Shown here piece by piece: positions 45,669 to 56,257 of a DNA stretch of 64,000 nucleotides. Position numbers and translations under genes: made by a program. The stretch is from Streptomyces tropicalis (lineage in GTDB: Bacteria; Actinomycetota; Actinomycetes; Streptomycetales; Streptomycetaceae): positions 1 through 64,000 of the forward strand of contig NZ_JARJBB010000006.1 of the NCBI RefSeq assembly GCF_029269835.1, in the 5' to 3' direction. The notes beneath the pieces were generated by a model. The model did not search any database and was not told the DNA's origin. It saw only the letters and a list, made by a program, of their open reading frames with translations. Each line of letters starts with the position of its first letter. The first letter of the stretch is position 1.

Positions 45669-46768
45669 CGGCGCTTCCCGGACGGACGGCCGCGGCCCCG
45701 GCCGCGGGAGGTGGGCTGGTTGCGCGGGCCGACGACGGCGGGGGCCGCGTCCTCGGCGCCGTCGGCGTCCCGCAGGTCGGTCTCCTGGGCACCGGCGGGG
45801 CCGGCCTGGGCGCGCTTGGCCAGGACCCGCTTGCGCAGGGCCTTCATCTGCGGCTCGCGCTCCTTGAGGTCGGCGACGAGCGGCGTGGCGATGAAGATCG
45901 AGGAGTACGCGCCGGCCGCGAGGCCGACGAACAGCGACAGCGAGATGTCGTTGAGCATGCCGGCGCCGAGGAAGCCGCCGCCGATGAAGAGCAGACCCGC
46001 GACCGGGAGCAGCGCGACCACGGTGGTGTTGATCGACCGCACCAGGGTGCCGTTGATGGAGCGGTTGGCGATGTCGCTGTAGGTCCAGCGGCTCTGCCGG
46101 GTGATGTCCTTCGTCTGCTCCTTGAGGCTGTCGAAGACGACGACCGTGTCGTAGAGCGAGTAGCCGAGGATCGTCAGCAGACCGATCACCGTGCCGGGCG
46201 TGACCTCGAAGCCGACGAGGGCGTAGATGCCGGTGGTGATGGTGATGTCGTGGATCAGCGCGACCAGGGCGGCCAGGGCCATGCGCCACTCGAAGGCGAT
46301 GGCCAGGTAGATCACGACCAGGACCATGAAGATCGCCAGACCCTCCCAGGCCTTGTTGGCGATCTGCTCGCCCCAGCTCGGGCCGACGAGATCAGCGTTG
46401 ATCTTGTTGGCGTCGATGTTGAGGTCCTTGGCCAGCTCCTGCTTGATCTGGTCGGACTTGCCGGTCTCGATGCCCGCGATCTGGATGCGCAGACCGCCGG
46501 TGCCGAGCTCCTGCACCACGGCCGGGTGGCCGGACGCCTCCTGGGCGTAGGTCTCCGCCTGGTTCACCGACACCGAGGTCTTCGGCGTGGTGAGGACGGC
46601 TCCGCCCTGGAATTCGATGCCCATGTTCAGCCCGCGCACCGCCAGGCCGAGGATGGCCGTGATGGTGATCAGGATGGAGACGCCGTACCAGATCTTGCGG
46701 TTGCCGACGAAGTCGTAGCCGACCTCGCCGCGGTGCAGACGGGCGCCGAGGTTGCCGAGCTTCGACAT
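45665..46768 (-). CDS. secF: Protein translocase subunit SecF
   Basis: A 367-residue membrane protein with six predicted helices. With SecD it uses proton motive force to pull exported proteins. Family motifs: YDFVGNRKIWYGVSILI at helix 1, GLNMGIEFQGGAVL, then VVIYLAIAFEWRMALAALVAL, GYSLYDTVVVFDSLKE and ANRSINGTLVRSINTTVVAL. The cytoplasmic C-terminus is basic and low-complexity (RGRGRGRPSGKRR). It starts one base after the secD stop and overlaps apt by four bases. Confidence 0.97.
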   Translation of the reverse strand: MSKLGNLGARLHRGEVGYDFVGNRKIWYGVSILITITAILGLAVRGLNMGIEFQGGAVLTTPKTSVSVNQAETYAQEASGHPAVVQELGTGGLRIQIAGIETGKSDQIKQELAKDLNIDANKINADLVGPSWGEQIANKAWEGLAIFMVLVVIYLAIAFEWRMALAALVALIHDITITTGIYALVGFEVTPGTVIGLLTILGYSLYDTVVVFDSLKEQTKDITRQSRWTYSDIANRSINGTLVRSINTTVVALLPVAGLLFIGGGFLGAGMLNDISLSLFVGLAAGAYSSIFIATPLVADLKEREPQMKALRKRVLAKRAQAGPAGAQETDLRDADGAEDAAPAVVGPRNQPTSRGRGRGRPSGKRR

Positions 46769-46769
46769 C

Positions 46770-48590
46770 TCACGCCTCCTTCGGGTCGACAGGGCCTGCG
46801 GCGGGGTGGGAGGGACGGCGCGTGCGGCGCAGCGGGGGCTTCGCGCCGAGCCGCTTGGGGTCGAGGCCGGACCAGGGGTGGCCGCCGCCGTAGAACTTGG
46901 TGCGGGCCAGCAGGGTCAGCAGCGGCTTGGTGAACAGGAACACCACGACGACGTCGAGCAGCGTGGTCAGGCCGAGCGTGAACGCGAAGCCCTGGACCTT
47001 GCCGACGGTCACGATGAACAGCACCGCCGCGGCCAGGAACGACACGAAGTCGGAGACCAGGATGGTGCGCCGGGCGCGCGGCCAGGCGCGCTCCACCGCC
47101 GGACGCAGCGAGCGGCCCTCGCGGAGCTCGTCCCGGACCCGTTCGAAGTACACGATGAACGAGTCGGCGGTGATGCCGATGGCGACGATGGCGCCGCACA
47201 CGGCCGGCAGGTTCAGCGCGAAGTGGATCGTCGGACCGAGCAGCGACATGATCACGTAGGTGAGCGCGGCCGAGACCAGGAGCGAGGCGACCGCGATGAC
47301 GGACAGACCGCGGTAGTACGCCACCAGGTAGATCACCACGAGGGCGAGGCCGATGGCGCCGGCGATCAGGCCGGCCTGGAGCTGCTCGCCACCGAGGGCG
47401 GCGGTCACCGTGGTGACGCTGGACTCCTTGAACGTGAGCGGGAGCGCACCGTACGACAGCATGTTGGAGAGGCTCTGTGCCTCCTCCTGGGTGAAGCTGC
47501 CCGAGATGTACGCGTTGCCGCCGGTGATGGCCCGCTGGACGTAGGGGTGGGAGACCACCGCGTCGTCGAGGACGATCGCGAACTCGTTCTGCGGGGACTG
47601 CTTCTGCGCGAGCTGGCTGGTCACGGCGGCGAACTTCGTGGAACCGCTGGACGTGAAGCTCATTTCGACCTGCCACCCGGAGGCACCCTGGGTGTCGAAG
47701 GTGGCCTGGGCCTTGCTGACCTCGGTGCCGTCGACGGCGACCGGGCCGAGCAGGAACTTGCTCCAGACCTTGCCGTCCTGGCCGCAGGCGACCGTGGGCT
47801 CGCCCGGCTTGACGCCCTTGCCGGCGGCGGCTCGCTGTGCCGGCTTGGTGCAGTCGAGGGCGGCGAACTGCGCCTCGAGCTTGGCCGCGGTCGCGGCGGC
47901 GCTGCCGCTCGGGGCGGGCGTGGTGGACGGCTTCGACGTCGACCCGGCGGCGGGCTTCGACGGCGACCCGGCAGAGGGCTTCGCCGGCGCGGAGCCGGTG
48001 GGCGACGGCGTGGGCGATCCGGCCTTCAGGGCGCCGGTGAGCGGGCGGCCCTGCGTGGTGGCGGAGGGAGCGGGGGTGCCGGGCGTCGCCTTGTTCTTGC
48101 CGGTGGCGGCCTTCGAGCCGGACGGGCTCGGCGAGGGACTGCCGGTGGCCGGGGCGGGGCTCGGGGTGGCCGGGGCGGCGCCGGAGGCCGCGCTCTGCAG
48201 GACCGGGCGGAAGTAGAGCTTGGCGGTGGTGCCGACCTGCTGGCGGGCCTCCTCCGAGTTCGTGCCCCGGGGGATGTTGACGATGATGTTGCGATCGCCC
48301 TGGGTCTGGACCTCCGCCTCCGAGACACCCAGACCGTTGACACGGCGGTTCATGATCTCGACCGCGGTGTCCATGTTGGTCTTGTTGATCGCATTGGGCT
48401 GACCCGGCTCGTTGACCGCCGTCAGCGTGATGCTGGTGCCGCCGGCGAGGTCGATGCCGAGACGCGGAGTGATGTGTCCGGAGGCGAACATTCCCCCGGT
48501 GAGCGCCACGATGGCGATCATGATGAAGGCCAGCGCGCGCCCCGGCCTGCTCTGGGCGCTCCCGCTCCGGCCCTTCTTAGGTGCTGCCAC
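46770..48590 (-). CDS. secD: Protein translocase subunit SecD with Pro/Ser/Lys-rich insertion
   Basis: 606 residues with six predicted helices. The first helix (ALAFIMIAIVALTGGMFASG) is followed by the P1 domain with PRLGIDLAGGTSITL and MDTAVEIMNRRVNGLGV, and the C-terminal membrane half has AAFGIT-like AIGITADSFIVYFERVRDEL. Residues about 133-235 are a low-complexity insertion of Pro, Ser, Thr, Ala, Gly and Lys in the extracytoplasmic domain, making the protein longer than most SecDs. P1 resumes with conserved sequence after it. I used the GTG at 48590 (VAAPKKGR) with GGGAG upstream. Confidence 0.95.
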   Translation of the reverse strand: MAAPKKGRSGSAQSRPGRALAFIMIAIVALTGGMFASGHITPRLGIDLAGGTSITLTAVNEPGQPNAINKTNMDTAVEIMNRRVNGLGVSEAEVQTQGDRNIIVNIPRGTNSEEARQQVGTTAKLYFRPVLQSAASGAAPATPSPAPATGSPSPSPSGSKAATGKNKATPGTPAPSATTQGRPLTGALKAGSPTPSPTGSAPAKPSAGSPSKPAAGSTSKPSTTPAPSGSAAATAAKLEAQFAALDCTKPAQRAAAGKGVKPGEPTVACGQDGKVWSKFLLGPVAVDGTEVSKAQATFDTQGASGWQVEMSFTSSGSTKFAAVTSQLAQKQSPQNEFAIVLDDAVVSHPYVQRAITGGNAYISGSFTQEEAQSLSNMLSYGALPLTFKESSVTTVTAALGGEQLQAGLIAGAIGLALVVIYLVAYYRGLSVIAVASLLVSAALTYVIMSLLGPTIHFALNLPAVCGAIVAIGITADSFIVYFERVRDELREGRSLRPAVERAWPRARRTILVSDFVSFLAAAVLFIVTVGKVQGFAFTLGLTTLLDVVVVFLFTKPLLTLLARTKFYGGGHPWSGLDPKRLGAKPPLRRTRRPSHPAAGPVDPKEA

Positions 48591-48719
48591 CTTCTCGTAC
48601 TCCCTCTCGGGCCGCCCCGAGCCGGTCGGGCTCGGCGACGGCCATGACATGGTGTCGGGATCCGTGCGACAAGAGCACGTCCCCGGTCCCGCGGACGGAC
48701 CGCGGGACCGGGAGGGCGG

Positions 48720-49289
48720 CTACTTCGCGTCGGTGTCGCCGTCGGTCTTCTTCGGCTCTTCGTCCGCCTTCGCCGCAGGGGCGTCGACCGGGGCGGCCTC
48801 GGCGGCCGGCTTCTCGGCGGCGGGCTCCTCGGTGACCGGCTTCTCGACGACGGGCTTCCCAGCGGCCGGCTTCTCGGCGGCGTCCTTCTTGCCGAGGTCG
48901 AGAGGCTTGTCGTCGGAGGCGGCGGCGTCGGCGACGGGCCCGTCGGTCTCGGTGAGGGAGGAGGCGTCGTCGGGGACGAGGTCGGCGTCGGACTTCAGGT
49001 CGTGCTCGACGCCGTGGACGATGCGGTTGTACTCGTCGTCGGTCAGGACGGCACCGATCGCGTTCTTGGCGAAGAGGAGCTCGACACCCGGGCCCGCGTC
49101 GAGGAGGACCGTCTCGTCACTGACCTCCTTGACCGTGGCGTACATGCCGCCGATGGTGCGGACACCGCTGCCGGGCTGCATCTGGTTCCGCATGTCGGCT
49201 GCCTGCGACTGCTTGCGCTTGGCCGACCGGGTCATCAGGAACATGGCCCCGATGAGCACGATGAACGGGAGGAGGGTCACGAGCTTCAC
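48720..49289 (-). CDS. yajC: Preprotein translocase subunit YajC
   Basis: A YajC of 189 residues. The N-terminal helix VTLLPFIVLIGAMFLMTRSAKRKQ anchors it, and the conserved domain contains NQMQPGSGVRTIGGMYATV and LLDAGPGVELLFAKNAI. From about residue 110 the C-terminus is an acidic, Ala/Pro/Lys repeat tail with several EKPAA-like units, much longer than in E. coli YajC. GTG start. It heads the yajC-secD-secF-apt group, with 129 bases before secD. Confidence 0.94.
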   Translation of the reverse strand: MKLVTLLPFIVLIGAMFLMTRSAKRKQSQAADMRNQMQPGSGVRTIGGMYATVKEVSDETVLLDAGPGVELLFAKNAIGAVLTDDEYNRIVHGVEHDLKSDADLVPDDASSLTETDGPVADAAASDDKPLDLGKKDAAEKPAAGKPVVEKPVTEEPAAEKPAAEAAPVDAPAAKADEEPKKTDGDTDAK

Positions 49290-49456
49290 GGGTGGGAACT
49301 TCCTTCACGCGACCGCGGTGGTGAGCGGCCTGCTGGTCGGGGGTGCAGGGGGTGCTGCCGTCGAGGGCGGCATCGGCGGAGTCTAAGCGAGTCCACGCGC
49401 ATGGAACAACGCTCAGCATGGCACCTGGGTTCCGCCCCCGGCCAATGCCCTCGCCG

Positions 49457-50527
49457 TCACGCCCCGAAGAGGTCCCCTTGTCCGTTTCCCGCCGACGCCG
49501 GGCGGGGCGGGGTGAGGCCGAGGTGCGTCCAGGCGGCGGGTGTGGCCACCCGCCCGCGCGGGGTGCGGGCCAGCAGGCCCTCCCGGACGAGGAACGGCTC
49601 GGCGACCTCCTCCACGGTCTCACGCTCCTCCCCCACCGCGACCGCGAGCGTGGACACGCCGACGGGGCCGCCGCCGAACAGCTTCAGCAGGGCCTCCAGC
49701 ACAGCCCGGTCGAGCCGGTCGAGGCCGCGGGCGTCGACCTCGTACACCGCGAGGGCCGCGGAGGCGATCTCCCGGGTGATCCGTCCGTCCGCCTTGACCT
49801 GCGCATAGTCGCGGACGCGGCGCAGCAGGCGGTTGGCGATGCGGGGCGTGCCGCGGGAGCGGCCGGCGATCTCCGCGGCGCCCTCGGCCTCGATCCCGAC
49901 GTCGAGCAGGTGTGCCGAGCGGTGGACGACGCGCTCCAGCTCGGCGGGCTCGTAGAACTCCATGTGCGCGGTGAAGCCGAAGCGGTCGCGCAGCGGCGGC
50001 GGCAGCAGGCCCGCGCGGGTGGTGGCCCCGACCAGGGTGAACGGCGGGAGCTCCAGCGGGATGGCGGTGGCGCCGGGGCCCTTGCCGACGATCACGTCGA
50101 CCCGGAAGTCCTCCATGGCCATGTAGAGCATCTCCTCGGCCGGCCGGGACATCCGGTGGATCTCGTCGAGGAAGAGGACCTCGCCCTCCTGGAGGGAGGA
50201 CAGGATCGCGGCGAGGTCTCCGGCGTGCTGGATGGCGGGACCGCTGGTGATGCGGATGGGGGCGCCCATCTCGGCCGCGATGATCATCGACAGGGTGGTC
50301 TTGCCCAGGCCCGGGGCGCCGGAGAGCAGGACGTGGTCGGCGGTGGCGCCGCGGGCGCGGGCCGCGCGCAGCACGAGGTCGAGCTGCTCGCGGACCTTCT
50401 GCTGGCCGATGAACTCGTCGAGGTCCTTGGGGCGCAGGGCGGCCTCCACGGCCTGCTCCTCGCCGTCGGCCGCTGAGCCCACCAGCCGCTCCGGGGCGGG
50501 GCTGCCGGTCGTGTCGTCCCGGTTCAC
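49457..50527 (-). CDS. ruvB: Holliday junction branch migration helicase RuvB
   Basis: A 356-residue AAA+ motor driving branch migration with RuvA. It has [20 protein letters not shown], Walker [15 protein letters not shown], Walker [20 protein letters not shown], sensor [20 protein letters not shown] with the arginine finger, and a C-terminal winged helix ([19 protein letters not shown]). The GTG at 50527 is preceded by AGGAG. It follows ruvA by 26 bases. Confidence 0.97.
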   Translation of the reverse strand: MNRDDTTGSPAPERLVGSAADGEEQAVEAALRPKDLDEFIGQQKVREQLDLVLRAARARGATADHVLLSGAPGLGKTTLSMIIAAEMGAPIRITSGPAIQHAGDLAAILSSLQEGEVLFLDEIHRMSRPAEEMLYMAMEDFRVDVIVGKGPGATAIPLELPPFTLVGATTRAGLLPPPLRDRFGFTAHMEFYEPAELERVVHRSAHLLDVGIEAEGAAEIAGRSRGTPRIANRLLRRVRDYAQVKADGRITREIASAALAVYEVDARGLDRLDRAVLEALLKLFGGGPVGVSTLAVAVGEERETVEEVAEPFLVREGLLARTPRGRVATPAAWTHLGLTPPRPASAGNGQGDLFGA

Positions 50528-50553
50528 GAAGTCTCCTAGCGGGGTGGCGCAGG

Positions 50554-51162
50554 TCAGCGGGCGCGGTTCAGGGTCTGCAGGGCGGCCTTGAGCAGACGGC
50601 CCACCTGCGGAGTGCCCCCGGCGGCCTCGGCCTGCGGGGCCACGGCGGCCACCGCCTCGTCGGCCTCGCGGGTCGCGTAGCCGAGGCCGATCAGGGCGGC
50701 GTGCAGCTGGTCGCGCCAGCCGCTGGTGACGGGGGTTCCGATGGCGGGCGCCGCGCCGAGCGGTTCGCCGAGGCGGTCCCTGAGCTCCAGGAGCAGCTTC
50801 TGGGCGCCCTTCTTGCCGATGCCGGGGACGGCGGTGAGCGCCTTCTCGTCACCGCCGGCCACCGCGCGGCGCAGGGCGTCCGGGCTGTGCACGGCGAGCA
50901 TGGCCTGGGCGAGGCGGGGGCCGACGCCGCTGGCCGTCTGGAGGAGCTCGAAGACCTGGCGCTCGTCGTCGTCGGCGAAGCCGTACAGGGTCAGCGAGTC
51001 CTCGCGGACGACCAGGGAGGTGGCCAGCCGGGCCGGCTGTCCCTGGCGCAGCCCGGCGAGGGTGCCGGGCGTGCACTGGACGGCGATGCCGATCCCGCCC
51101 ACCTCGACGACCGCGGAGTCCGGTGCGAGGGCGGCGACCGGGCCGCTGACGAACGCGATCAT
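50554..51162 (-). CDS. ruvA: Holliday junction DNA-binding protein RuvA
   Basis: 202 residues with the three RuvA domains: the OB fold at the N-terminus ([37 protein letters not shown]), paired helix-hairpin-helix motifs ([17 protein letters not shown] and [19 protein letters not shown]), and a C-terminal RuvB-binding domain ([18 protein letters not shown]). The ATG overlaps the ruvC stop (ATGA). Confidence 0.97.
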   Translation of the reverse strand: MIAFVSGPVAALAPDSAVVEVGGIGIAVQCTPGTLAGLRQGQPARLATSLVVREDSLTLYGFADDDERQVFELLQTASGVGPRLAQAMLAVHSPDALRRAVAGGDEKALTAVPGIGKKGAQKLLLELRDRLGEPLGAAPAIGTPVTSGWRDQLHAALIGLGYATREADEAVAAVAPQAEAAGGTPQVGRLLKAALQTLNRAR

Positions 51163-51689
51163 GCCGTACGGCCTTTCGATGCGTGCAGGGCGACGGCCTG
51201 CTGCAGACGGTTCTGGGCGGGGGCCCGCCAGATGTGGCAGATGGCGAGCGCGAGGGCGTCGGCGGCGTCGGCGGGCTTCGGGGGCGCGTCGAGCCGCAGC
51301 AGGCGGGTGACCATGGCGCCGACCTGGGCCTTGTCCGCGCGGCCGCTGCCGGTGACGGCCGCCTTGACCTCGCTGGGGGTGTGCAGGGCGACGGGGATGC
51401 CGCGACGGGCCGCGCAGAGCATGGCGACGGCGCTGGCCTGGGCGGTGCCCATCACGGTGCGGACGTTGTGCTGGCTGAAGACGCGCTCGACGGCGACGAA
51501 CTCGGGCCGGTGCTCGTCCAGCCAGTGCTCGATGCCCTGCTCGACGGCGAGCAGGCGGTGACTGAGCTCGGCGTCCGCCGGTGTCCGCACGACGCCGACG
51601 CCGACCATGGCGAGCGGACGGCCGGCCACCCCCTCGACCACGCCGACGCCGCACCGGGTCAGTCCGGGGTCCACCCCCAACACCCGCAT
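51159..51689 (-). CDS. ruvC: Holliday junction resolvase RuvC
   Basis: A 176-residue resolvase. Catalytic acidic residues are Asp7 in [14 protein letters not shown], Glu in [20 protein letters not shown], and the C-terminal Asp pair in [14 protein letters not shown]. The loop [12 protein letters not shown] contacts DNA. It is first in the ruvCAB operon, 152 bases after yebC, from which a terminator hairpin separates it. Confidence 0.97.
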   Translation of the reverse strand: MRVLGVDPGLTRCGVGVVEGVAGRPLAMVGVGVVRTPADAELSHRLLAVEQGIEHWLDEHRPEFVAVERVFSQHNVRTVMGTAQASAVAMLCAARRGIPVALHTPSEVKAAVTGSGRADKAQVGAMVTRLLRLDAPPKPADAADALALAICHIWRAPAQNRLQQAVALHASKGRTA

Positions 51690-51795
51690 CGGGCCCCTCC
51701 CATCGATCTGCCCCGGCCACCGCCGGGCGGTGTCCCCAATTCGTGCAGGCTATCGGGTGGCACCGACAACGCCCCGCACCGACGCCGGACAACGC

Positions 51796-51828
51796 GACGG
51801 GCCGACGGGGGCGCCCCGTCGGCCCGTC
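51796..51828 (-). terminator. 15-bp terminator after yebC
   Basis: Perfect stem, arms GACGGGCCGACGGGG and CCCCGTCGGCCCGTC with a three-base loop, 13 bases beyond the yebC stop and before ruvC. Confidence 0.85.
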
Positions 51829-51841
51829 TGCGGCGCGTGCG

Positions 51842-52594
51842 TTACGCCTCGACCTTCTCCATGATCTCGTCGCTGACGTCGAAGTTGGCGAAGACGTTCT
51901 GCACGTCGTCGCTGTCCTCGAGCGCGTCGATCAGCTTGAAGATCTTCTTGGCGCCGTCCTCGTCCAGTTCGATCTGCATGGTCGGGACGAAGTTGGCCTC
52001 GGCGGAGTCGTAGTCGATGCCGGCCTCCTGGAGGGCGGTGCGGACCGCGACCAGGTCGGTGGCCTCGCTGAGGACCTCGAAGGACTCGCCGAGGTCGTTG
52101 ACCTCCTCGGCGCCGGCGTCCAGGACGGCCCCGAGGACGTCGTCCTCGGCCAGCTCGCCCTTGGGGACGATCACGACGCCCTTGCGGTGGAAGAGGTACG
52201 ACACCGAACCGGGGTCGGCCATGGAGCCGCCGTTGCGGGTCATCGCGACGCGGACGTCCGACGCGGCACGGTTGCGGTTGTCGGTGAGGCACTCGATGAG
52301 CACCGCGACCCCGTTGGGGCCGTAGCCCTCGTACATGATCGTTTCGTAGTCGGCGCCACCGGCCTCGAGACCACCGCCGCGCTTGATCGCGGAGTCGATG
52401 TTCTTGTTCGGGACCGACTGCTTCTTGGCCTTCTGGACGGCGTCATAGAGCGTCGGGTTGCCCTCGAGATCGACACCGCCCATGCGCGCCGCGACCTCGA
52501 TGTTCTTGATCAGCTTCGCGAAGAGCTTGCCGCGCTTGGCATCGATCACGGCCTTCTTGTGCTTCGTCGTGGCCCATTTAGAGTGGCCGGACAT
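51842..52594 (-). CDS. yebC: YebC/PmpR-family (TACO1-type) protein
   Basis: A 250-residue family member. The N-terminus [20 protein letters not shown] is the family signature; [26 protein letters not shown] and FHRKGVVIV follow. The family was named as transcriptional regulators. Recent work ties YebC-type proteins to relieving ribosome stalling on polyproline, which would fit with EF-P in this window. It lies between pdxT and ruvC with its own terminator. Confidence 0.95.
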   Translation of the reverse strand: MSGHSKWATTKHKKAVIDAKRGKLFAKLIKNIEVAARMGGVDLEGNPTLYDAVQKAKKQSVPNKNIDSAIKRGGGLEAGGADYETIMYEGYGPNGVAVLIECLTDNRNRAASDVRVAMTRNGGSMADPGSVSYLFHRKGVVIVPKGELAEDDVLGAVLDAGAEEVNDLGESFEVLSEATDLVAVRTALQEAGIDYDSAEANFVPTMQIELDEDGAKKIFKLIDALEDSDDVQNVFANFDVSDEIMEKVEA

Positions 52595-52642
52595 CTGCCT
52601 GTCTCCTTCGCGTAACCCGTCTCTGTGTGAACGCCAGAGATC

Positions 52643-53248
52643 CTACAAGGACTCGGGCGTCCGATTCGCGCGCACCATGTCGACGAACAGGGCGTGCACA
52701 CGGTGGTCACCGGTCAGTTCCGGGTGGAACGAGGTGGCCAGCGCGTTGCCCTGGCGGACCGCGACGATGTGGCCCTCGTGCTCGGCGAGCACCTCGGCAC
52801 CGGCGCCGACGGACTCGACCCACGGGGCGCGGATGAAGACGCCCTCCACGGGTTCGCCGGGGACGCCCTCGACGTGGACCGCGGCCTCGAAGGACTCGTT
52901 CTGCCGTCCGAAGGCGTTGCGGCGCACGATCATGTCGATGCCGCCGATGGTCTCCTGGCCCGAGCGGGGGTCGAGGATCTTGTCGGCGAGCATGATCATG
53001 CCCGCGCAGGTGCCGTACACGGGCAGGCCGTCGCGGACGCGCGCGCGGAGCGGGTCCATCACTCCGAACAGGACGGCCAGCTTGGAGATGGTGGTGGACT
53101 CTCCGCCGGGCAGCACGAGGCCGTCGATCTCGGCGAGTTCCTCGGGGCGCCGCACCGGCCTGGCCACGGCGTCCGCCGCGGCCAGGGCGATGAGGTGCTC
53201 CCGTACGTCGCCCTGGAGGGCCAGGACGCCAATGACAGGAGTGTTCAT
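52643..53248 (-). CDS. pdxT: Pyridoxal 5'-phosphate synthase glutaminase subunit PdxT
   Basis: 201 residues. It hydrolyses glutamine and feeds ammonia to PdxS. Triad: Cys in [15 protein letters not shown], His and Glu in ATSFHPELT; the oxyanion motif is [14 protein letters not shown]. The [12 protein letters not shown] motif is typical of PdxT. It follows pdxS by 31 bases and is probably co-transcribed with it and yebC. Confidence 0.97.
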   Translation of the reverse strand: MNTPVIGVLALQGDVREHLIALAAADAVARPVRRPEELAEIDGLVLPGGESTTISKLAVLFGVMDPLRARVRDGLPVYGTCAGMIMLADKILDPRSGQETIGGIDMIVRRNAFGRQNESFEAAVHVEGVPGEPVEGVFIRAPWVESVGAGAEVLAEHEGHIVAVRQGNALATSFHPELTGDHRVHALFVDMVRANRTPESL

Positions 53249-53279
53249 GAGGTGGGTACCGGGTCCTTCACCGGGCCGA

Positions 53280-54191
53280 CTACCAGCCGCGGTTGGCGTA
53301 GCGCTCGGCCTCGGGGAGCGTGTCGCAGTTGATGCCGACCATGGCCTCGCCGAGGTTGCGGGACGCGTCCGCGACGATCTTCGGGTCGTCGTAGAAGGTG
53401 GTGGCCTTCACGATGGCGGCGGCGCGCTTGGCCGGGTCGCCGGACTTGAAGATGCCGGAGCCGACGAAGACGCCCTCGGCGCCGAGTTGGCGCATCAGGG
53501 CGGCGTCGGCGGGGGTGGCCACACCGCCGGCGGAGAAGAGGACCACCGGGAGCTTGCCCAGCTCGGCGACCTCCTTGACCAGCTCGTACGGGGCGCGCAG
53601 GTCCTTGGCGGCGGCGTACAGCTCGTTGTTGTCGTAGCCGCGCAGCCGGGCGATCTCGTTCTTGATCTGGCGCAGGTGGCGGACCGCCTCCACGACGTTG
53701 CCGGTGCCGGCCTCGCCCTTGGAGCGGATCATCGCGGCACCCTCGGCGATGCGGCGCAGGGCCTCGCCGAGGTTGGTGGCACCGCAGACGAAGGGGGTGG
53801 TGAAGGCCCACTTGTCGGAGTGGTTGACCTCGTCGGCCGGGGTGAGGACCTCGGACTCGTCGATGTAGTCGACGCCGAGGGACTGCAGGACCTGGGCCTC
53901 GACGAAGTGGCCGATGCGGGACTTGGCCATCACCGGGATGGAGACCGCGTCGATGATGCCCTCGATCATGTCCGGGTCCGACATGCGGGCCACGCCGCCG
54001 TCCTTGCGGATGTCGGCCGGGACCCGCTCCAGGGCCATGACGGCGACGGCGCCCGCGTCCTCGGCGATCTTCGCCTGGTCCGGCGTGACGACGTCCATGA
54101 TCACGCCGCCCTTGAGCTGCTCGGCCATGCCGCGCTTCACGCGGGCGGTGCCGGTCTCGGGGGTCTGGGCGGCGTCGGGTGTGGTGGACAC
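53280..54191 (-). CDS. pdxS: Pyridoxal 5'-phosphate synthase subunit PdxS
   Basis: 303 residues, a (beta/alpha)8 barrel building PLP from ribose 5-phosphate, glyceraldehyde 3-phosphate and ammonia. Signatures: [39 protein letters not shown], the substrate Lys in [33 protein letters not shown] and [10 protein letters not shown]. The GTG at 54191 is placed by GAGG six bases upstream. Confidence 0.97.
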   Translation of the reverse strand: MSTTPDAAQTPETGTARVKRGMAEQLKGGVIMDVVTPDQAKIAEDAGAVAVMALERVPADIRKDGGVARMSDPDMIEGIIDAVSIPVMAKSRIGHFVEAQVLQSLGVDYIDESEVLTPADEVNHSDKWAFTTPFVCGATNLGEALRRIAEGAAMIRSKGEAGTGNVVEAVRHLRQIKNEIARLRGYDNNELYAAAKDLRAPYELVKEVAELGKLPVVLFSAGGVATPADAALMRQLGAEGVFVGSGIFKSGDPAKRAAAIVKATTFYDDPKIVADASRNLGEAMVGINCDTLPEAERYANRGW

Positions 54192-54376
54192 GGGTGACCT
54201 CACTGGGTGAAGAGGGTGTTGTGCTGGACCGAGACAACGCGAATGGACCAGGCCACCGCAAGGGCCAATGACAACCCGGTGGATCCTTTTCGCCCGCGCG
54301 CCCCGCACGGTTCCGGCCCCGGGAGCGCCGCCGGGAACCGCCCCGGGGCCCTCCGGCCGTCGTTCGGGACGGTCGC

Positions 54377-54925
54377 TCAGGCCGCCGCCGTGCGCTCCGT
54401 GAGAGCCGCGGGGGGCTCGTCGTCCATCTCGAAGGCCATGGGGAACGGGGCGTGGCCGGCGAGCCGGAACCAGCGGACCTTGCGGTGCTCCCGCAGCCGG
54501 CGGGCCGCGCCCACCGCGTCGTTGTGGAAGCGGCGGGCCATCGGCACCCGGCGCACCGCCTCGGCGAGTTCGCGGGCCGCGTCCTCTCCCCCGGGCGCCC
54601 CGCGGACCTCGTCCACCTGCTGGGCCTCCGCGAAGACCGCGCGCAGCGCCTGGGTCAGTTCGCTCTCCGCGACCTCCCGCTGGTCCTCCTCGGCCTGCCG
54701 GGCGGCGTGCGCGGCCTCGTACAGGACGATGGACGCGGCCGGGTCGAGCACGCCGGAGGTCGCCAGTTCCTGGGTGACGGAGGCGCGGCGCACCAACTGG
54801 GCGTCGAGCGCGGCCCGGGCGGCGTCGATGCGGGCGTGCAGCCGGTCCAGCCGGCCCGCCGTCCAGCTCAGGTACAGGCCGACGGCGACGAGCGCGACGA
54901 GGATCCAGATGAGGGTTGCGGTCAC
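54377..54925 (-). CDS. LemA-like membrane-anchored helical protein
   Basis: About 182 residues. One N-terminal membrane helix ([18 protein letters not shown]) is followed by long helices with [20 protein letters not shown], and a C-terminal segment [20 protein letters not shown] ... [15 protein letters not shown]. The last part parallels LemA proteins (ARxFYNDAV ... FPxxFxAxxxGF), so I infer a divergent LemA fold. Function is unknown. The GTG at 54925 is tentative; another lies nine codons upstream. Confidence 0.72.
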   Translation of the reverse strand: MTATLIWILVALVAVGLYLSWTAGRLDRLHARIDAARAALDAQLVRRASVTQELATSGVLDPAASIVLYEAAHAARQAEEDQREVAESELTQALRAVFAEAQQVDEVRGAPGGEDAARELAEAVRRVPMARRFHNDAVGAARRLREHRKVRWFRLAGHAPFPMAFEMDDEPPAALTERTAAA

Positions 54926-55042
54926 GGGCGGCAAGGCTACCGGGGCGAGCACCGGGCCCGTGCCCGGCGGTGAGGACCCGCCCGCCGGTCCGAACCGGGT
55001 TCGGGCGCCCCCCGGCGGACCCCGGACCCGGGGCCCGGGAGA

Positions 55043-56257
55043 TCAGTCCCGGGCCAGGCCCAGCCGGGCCCGCAGACCCGTGGCGCGGTCGTCGGCGGCG
55101 ACCGCCGCCGCGCCGGCCGTCACCGTCTCGTACACCGACAGGATGTCCGCGCCGACCGTGGACCAGTCGAAGCGCCGCACGTGGGCGCTGCCGCGCTCGC
55201 CCAGCTCCGCCCGCCGGGCGGGGTCGGCCAGCAGCCGCACGGCCGCGTCGGCGAGCGCGCCGGCGTCCCCGTTGGCGAACAGCTCGCCCGCCGCTCCCTG
55301 GTCCAGCACCTGGGCGAAGGCGTCCAGGTCGGAGGCGAGCACCGGGGCGCCCGCCGACATGGCCTCCACCAGGATGATCCCGAAGCTCTCGCCGCCGGTG
55401 TTCGGCGCCACGTAGAGGTCGATGCTGCGCAGGAAGCGCGCCTTGTCCTCGTCGCTGACCATGCCGAGGAACTCCACGCGCGAGCGCAGCTCGGCGGGCA
55501 GGGTGCGCACCGCCTCCTCCTCGTCGCCGCGCCCGGCCACCAGCAGCCGGGTGCCGGGGCGGGCGGCGAGGATCCTCGGCAGCGCCCGCATCAGCACCGG
55601 CAGTCCCTTGCGGGGTTCGTCGATGCGCCCGATGAAGCCGATCGTGGCGTCGGCCGCGCCGTCGTCGACGGGGCCGCCGGCCGCACACCGCGCCCGGCCC
55701 GACTGCCACTCGGCCTTCGGTTCGGCCTTGGCGAAGAAGTCGACGTCGACGCCGTTGGGGATGACCACCGCGTCCCCGCCCAGGTGCTCCACGAGGGTGC
55801 GGCGGGCGTACTCGCTGACCGCGATCCGCGCACTGATCTTCTCCAGCGCGGCCTGCAGGATCGAGTAGGCGGCGATCATCGCACGGGAGCGCGGGTTGGA
55901 GGTGTGGAAGGTGGCCACGATCGGGCCCTGGGCCGCCCAGCAGGTCAGCAGGCCGAGGGAGGGCGAGGTCGGCTCGTGGATGTGGATGACGTCGAAGGCC
56001 CCGTCGTGCAGCCAGCGCCGGACCCGGGCCGCGGACAGGAAGCCGAAGTTGAGCCGGGCCACGGAGCCGTTGTACGGGACCGGGACCGCGCGGCCCGCGG
56101 AGACGACGTAGGGCGGCAGCGGGGTGTCGTCGTCGGCGGGGGCGAGCACCGACACCTCGTGCCCGAGGCCGGTGAAGTACTCGGCCAGGTCCCGGATGTG
56201 GAACTGGACGCCGCCCGGGACATCCCAGGAGTAGGGGCAGACGATGCCGATCCTCAC
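55043..56257 (-). CDS. pimA: GT4 glycosyltransferase, phosphatidylinositol mannosyltransferase (PimA-like)
   Basis: A 404-residue GT-B enzyme expected to add mannose from GDP-mannose to phosphatidylinositol at the inner membrane face. The N-terminus [40 protein letters not shown] and FHTSNPRSR match PimA. The donor-site motif is [16 protein letters not shown] (E-x7-E), with [18 protein letters not shown] short non-conserved insert ([10 protein letters not shown]) follows an RARCAAG segment. The GTG overlaps the stop of the acyltransferase (GTGA). Confidence 0.93.
   Translation of the reverse strand: MRIGIVCPYSWDVPGGVQFHIRDLAEYFTGLGHEVSVLAPADDDTPLPPYVVSAGRAVPVPYNGSVARLNFGFLSAARVRRWLHDGAFDVIHIHEPTSPSLGLLTCWAAQGPIVATFHTSNPRSRAMIAAYSILQAALEKISARIAVSEYARRTLVEHLGGDAVVIPNGVDVDFFAKAEPKAEWQSGRARCAAGGPVDDGAADATIGFIGRIDEPRKGLPVLMRALPRILAARPGTRLLVAGRGDEEEAVRTLPAELRSRVEFLGMVSDEDKARFLRSIDLYVAPNTGGESFGIILVEAMSAGAPVLASDLDAFAQVLDQGAAGELFANGDAGALADAAVRLLADPARRAELGERGSAHVRRFDWSTVGADILSVYETVTAGAAAVAADDRATGLRARLGLARD

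Noticed and set aside
53280..55709. Long in-frame extension upstream of pdxS
   Set aside because: The frame is open upstream only because of GC bias; it overlaps the LemA-like and glycosyltransferase genes. The family start is the GTG at 54191 with its own ribosome-binding site.
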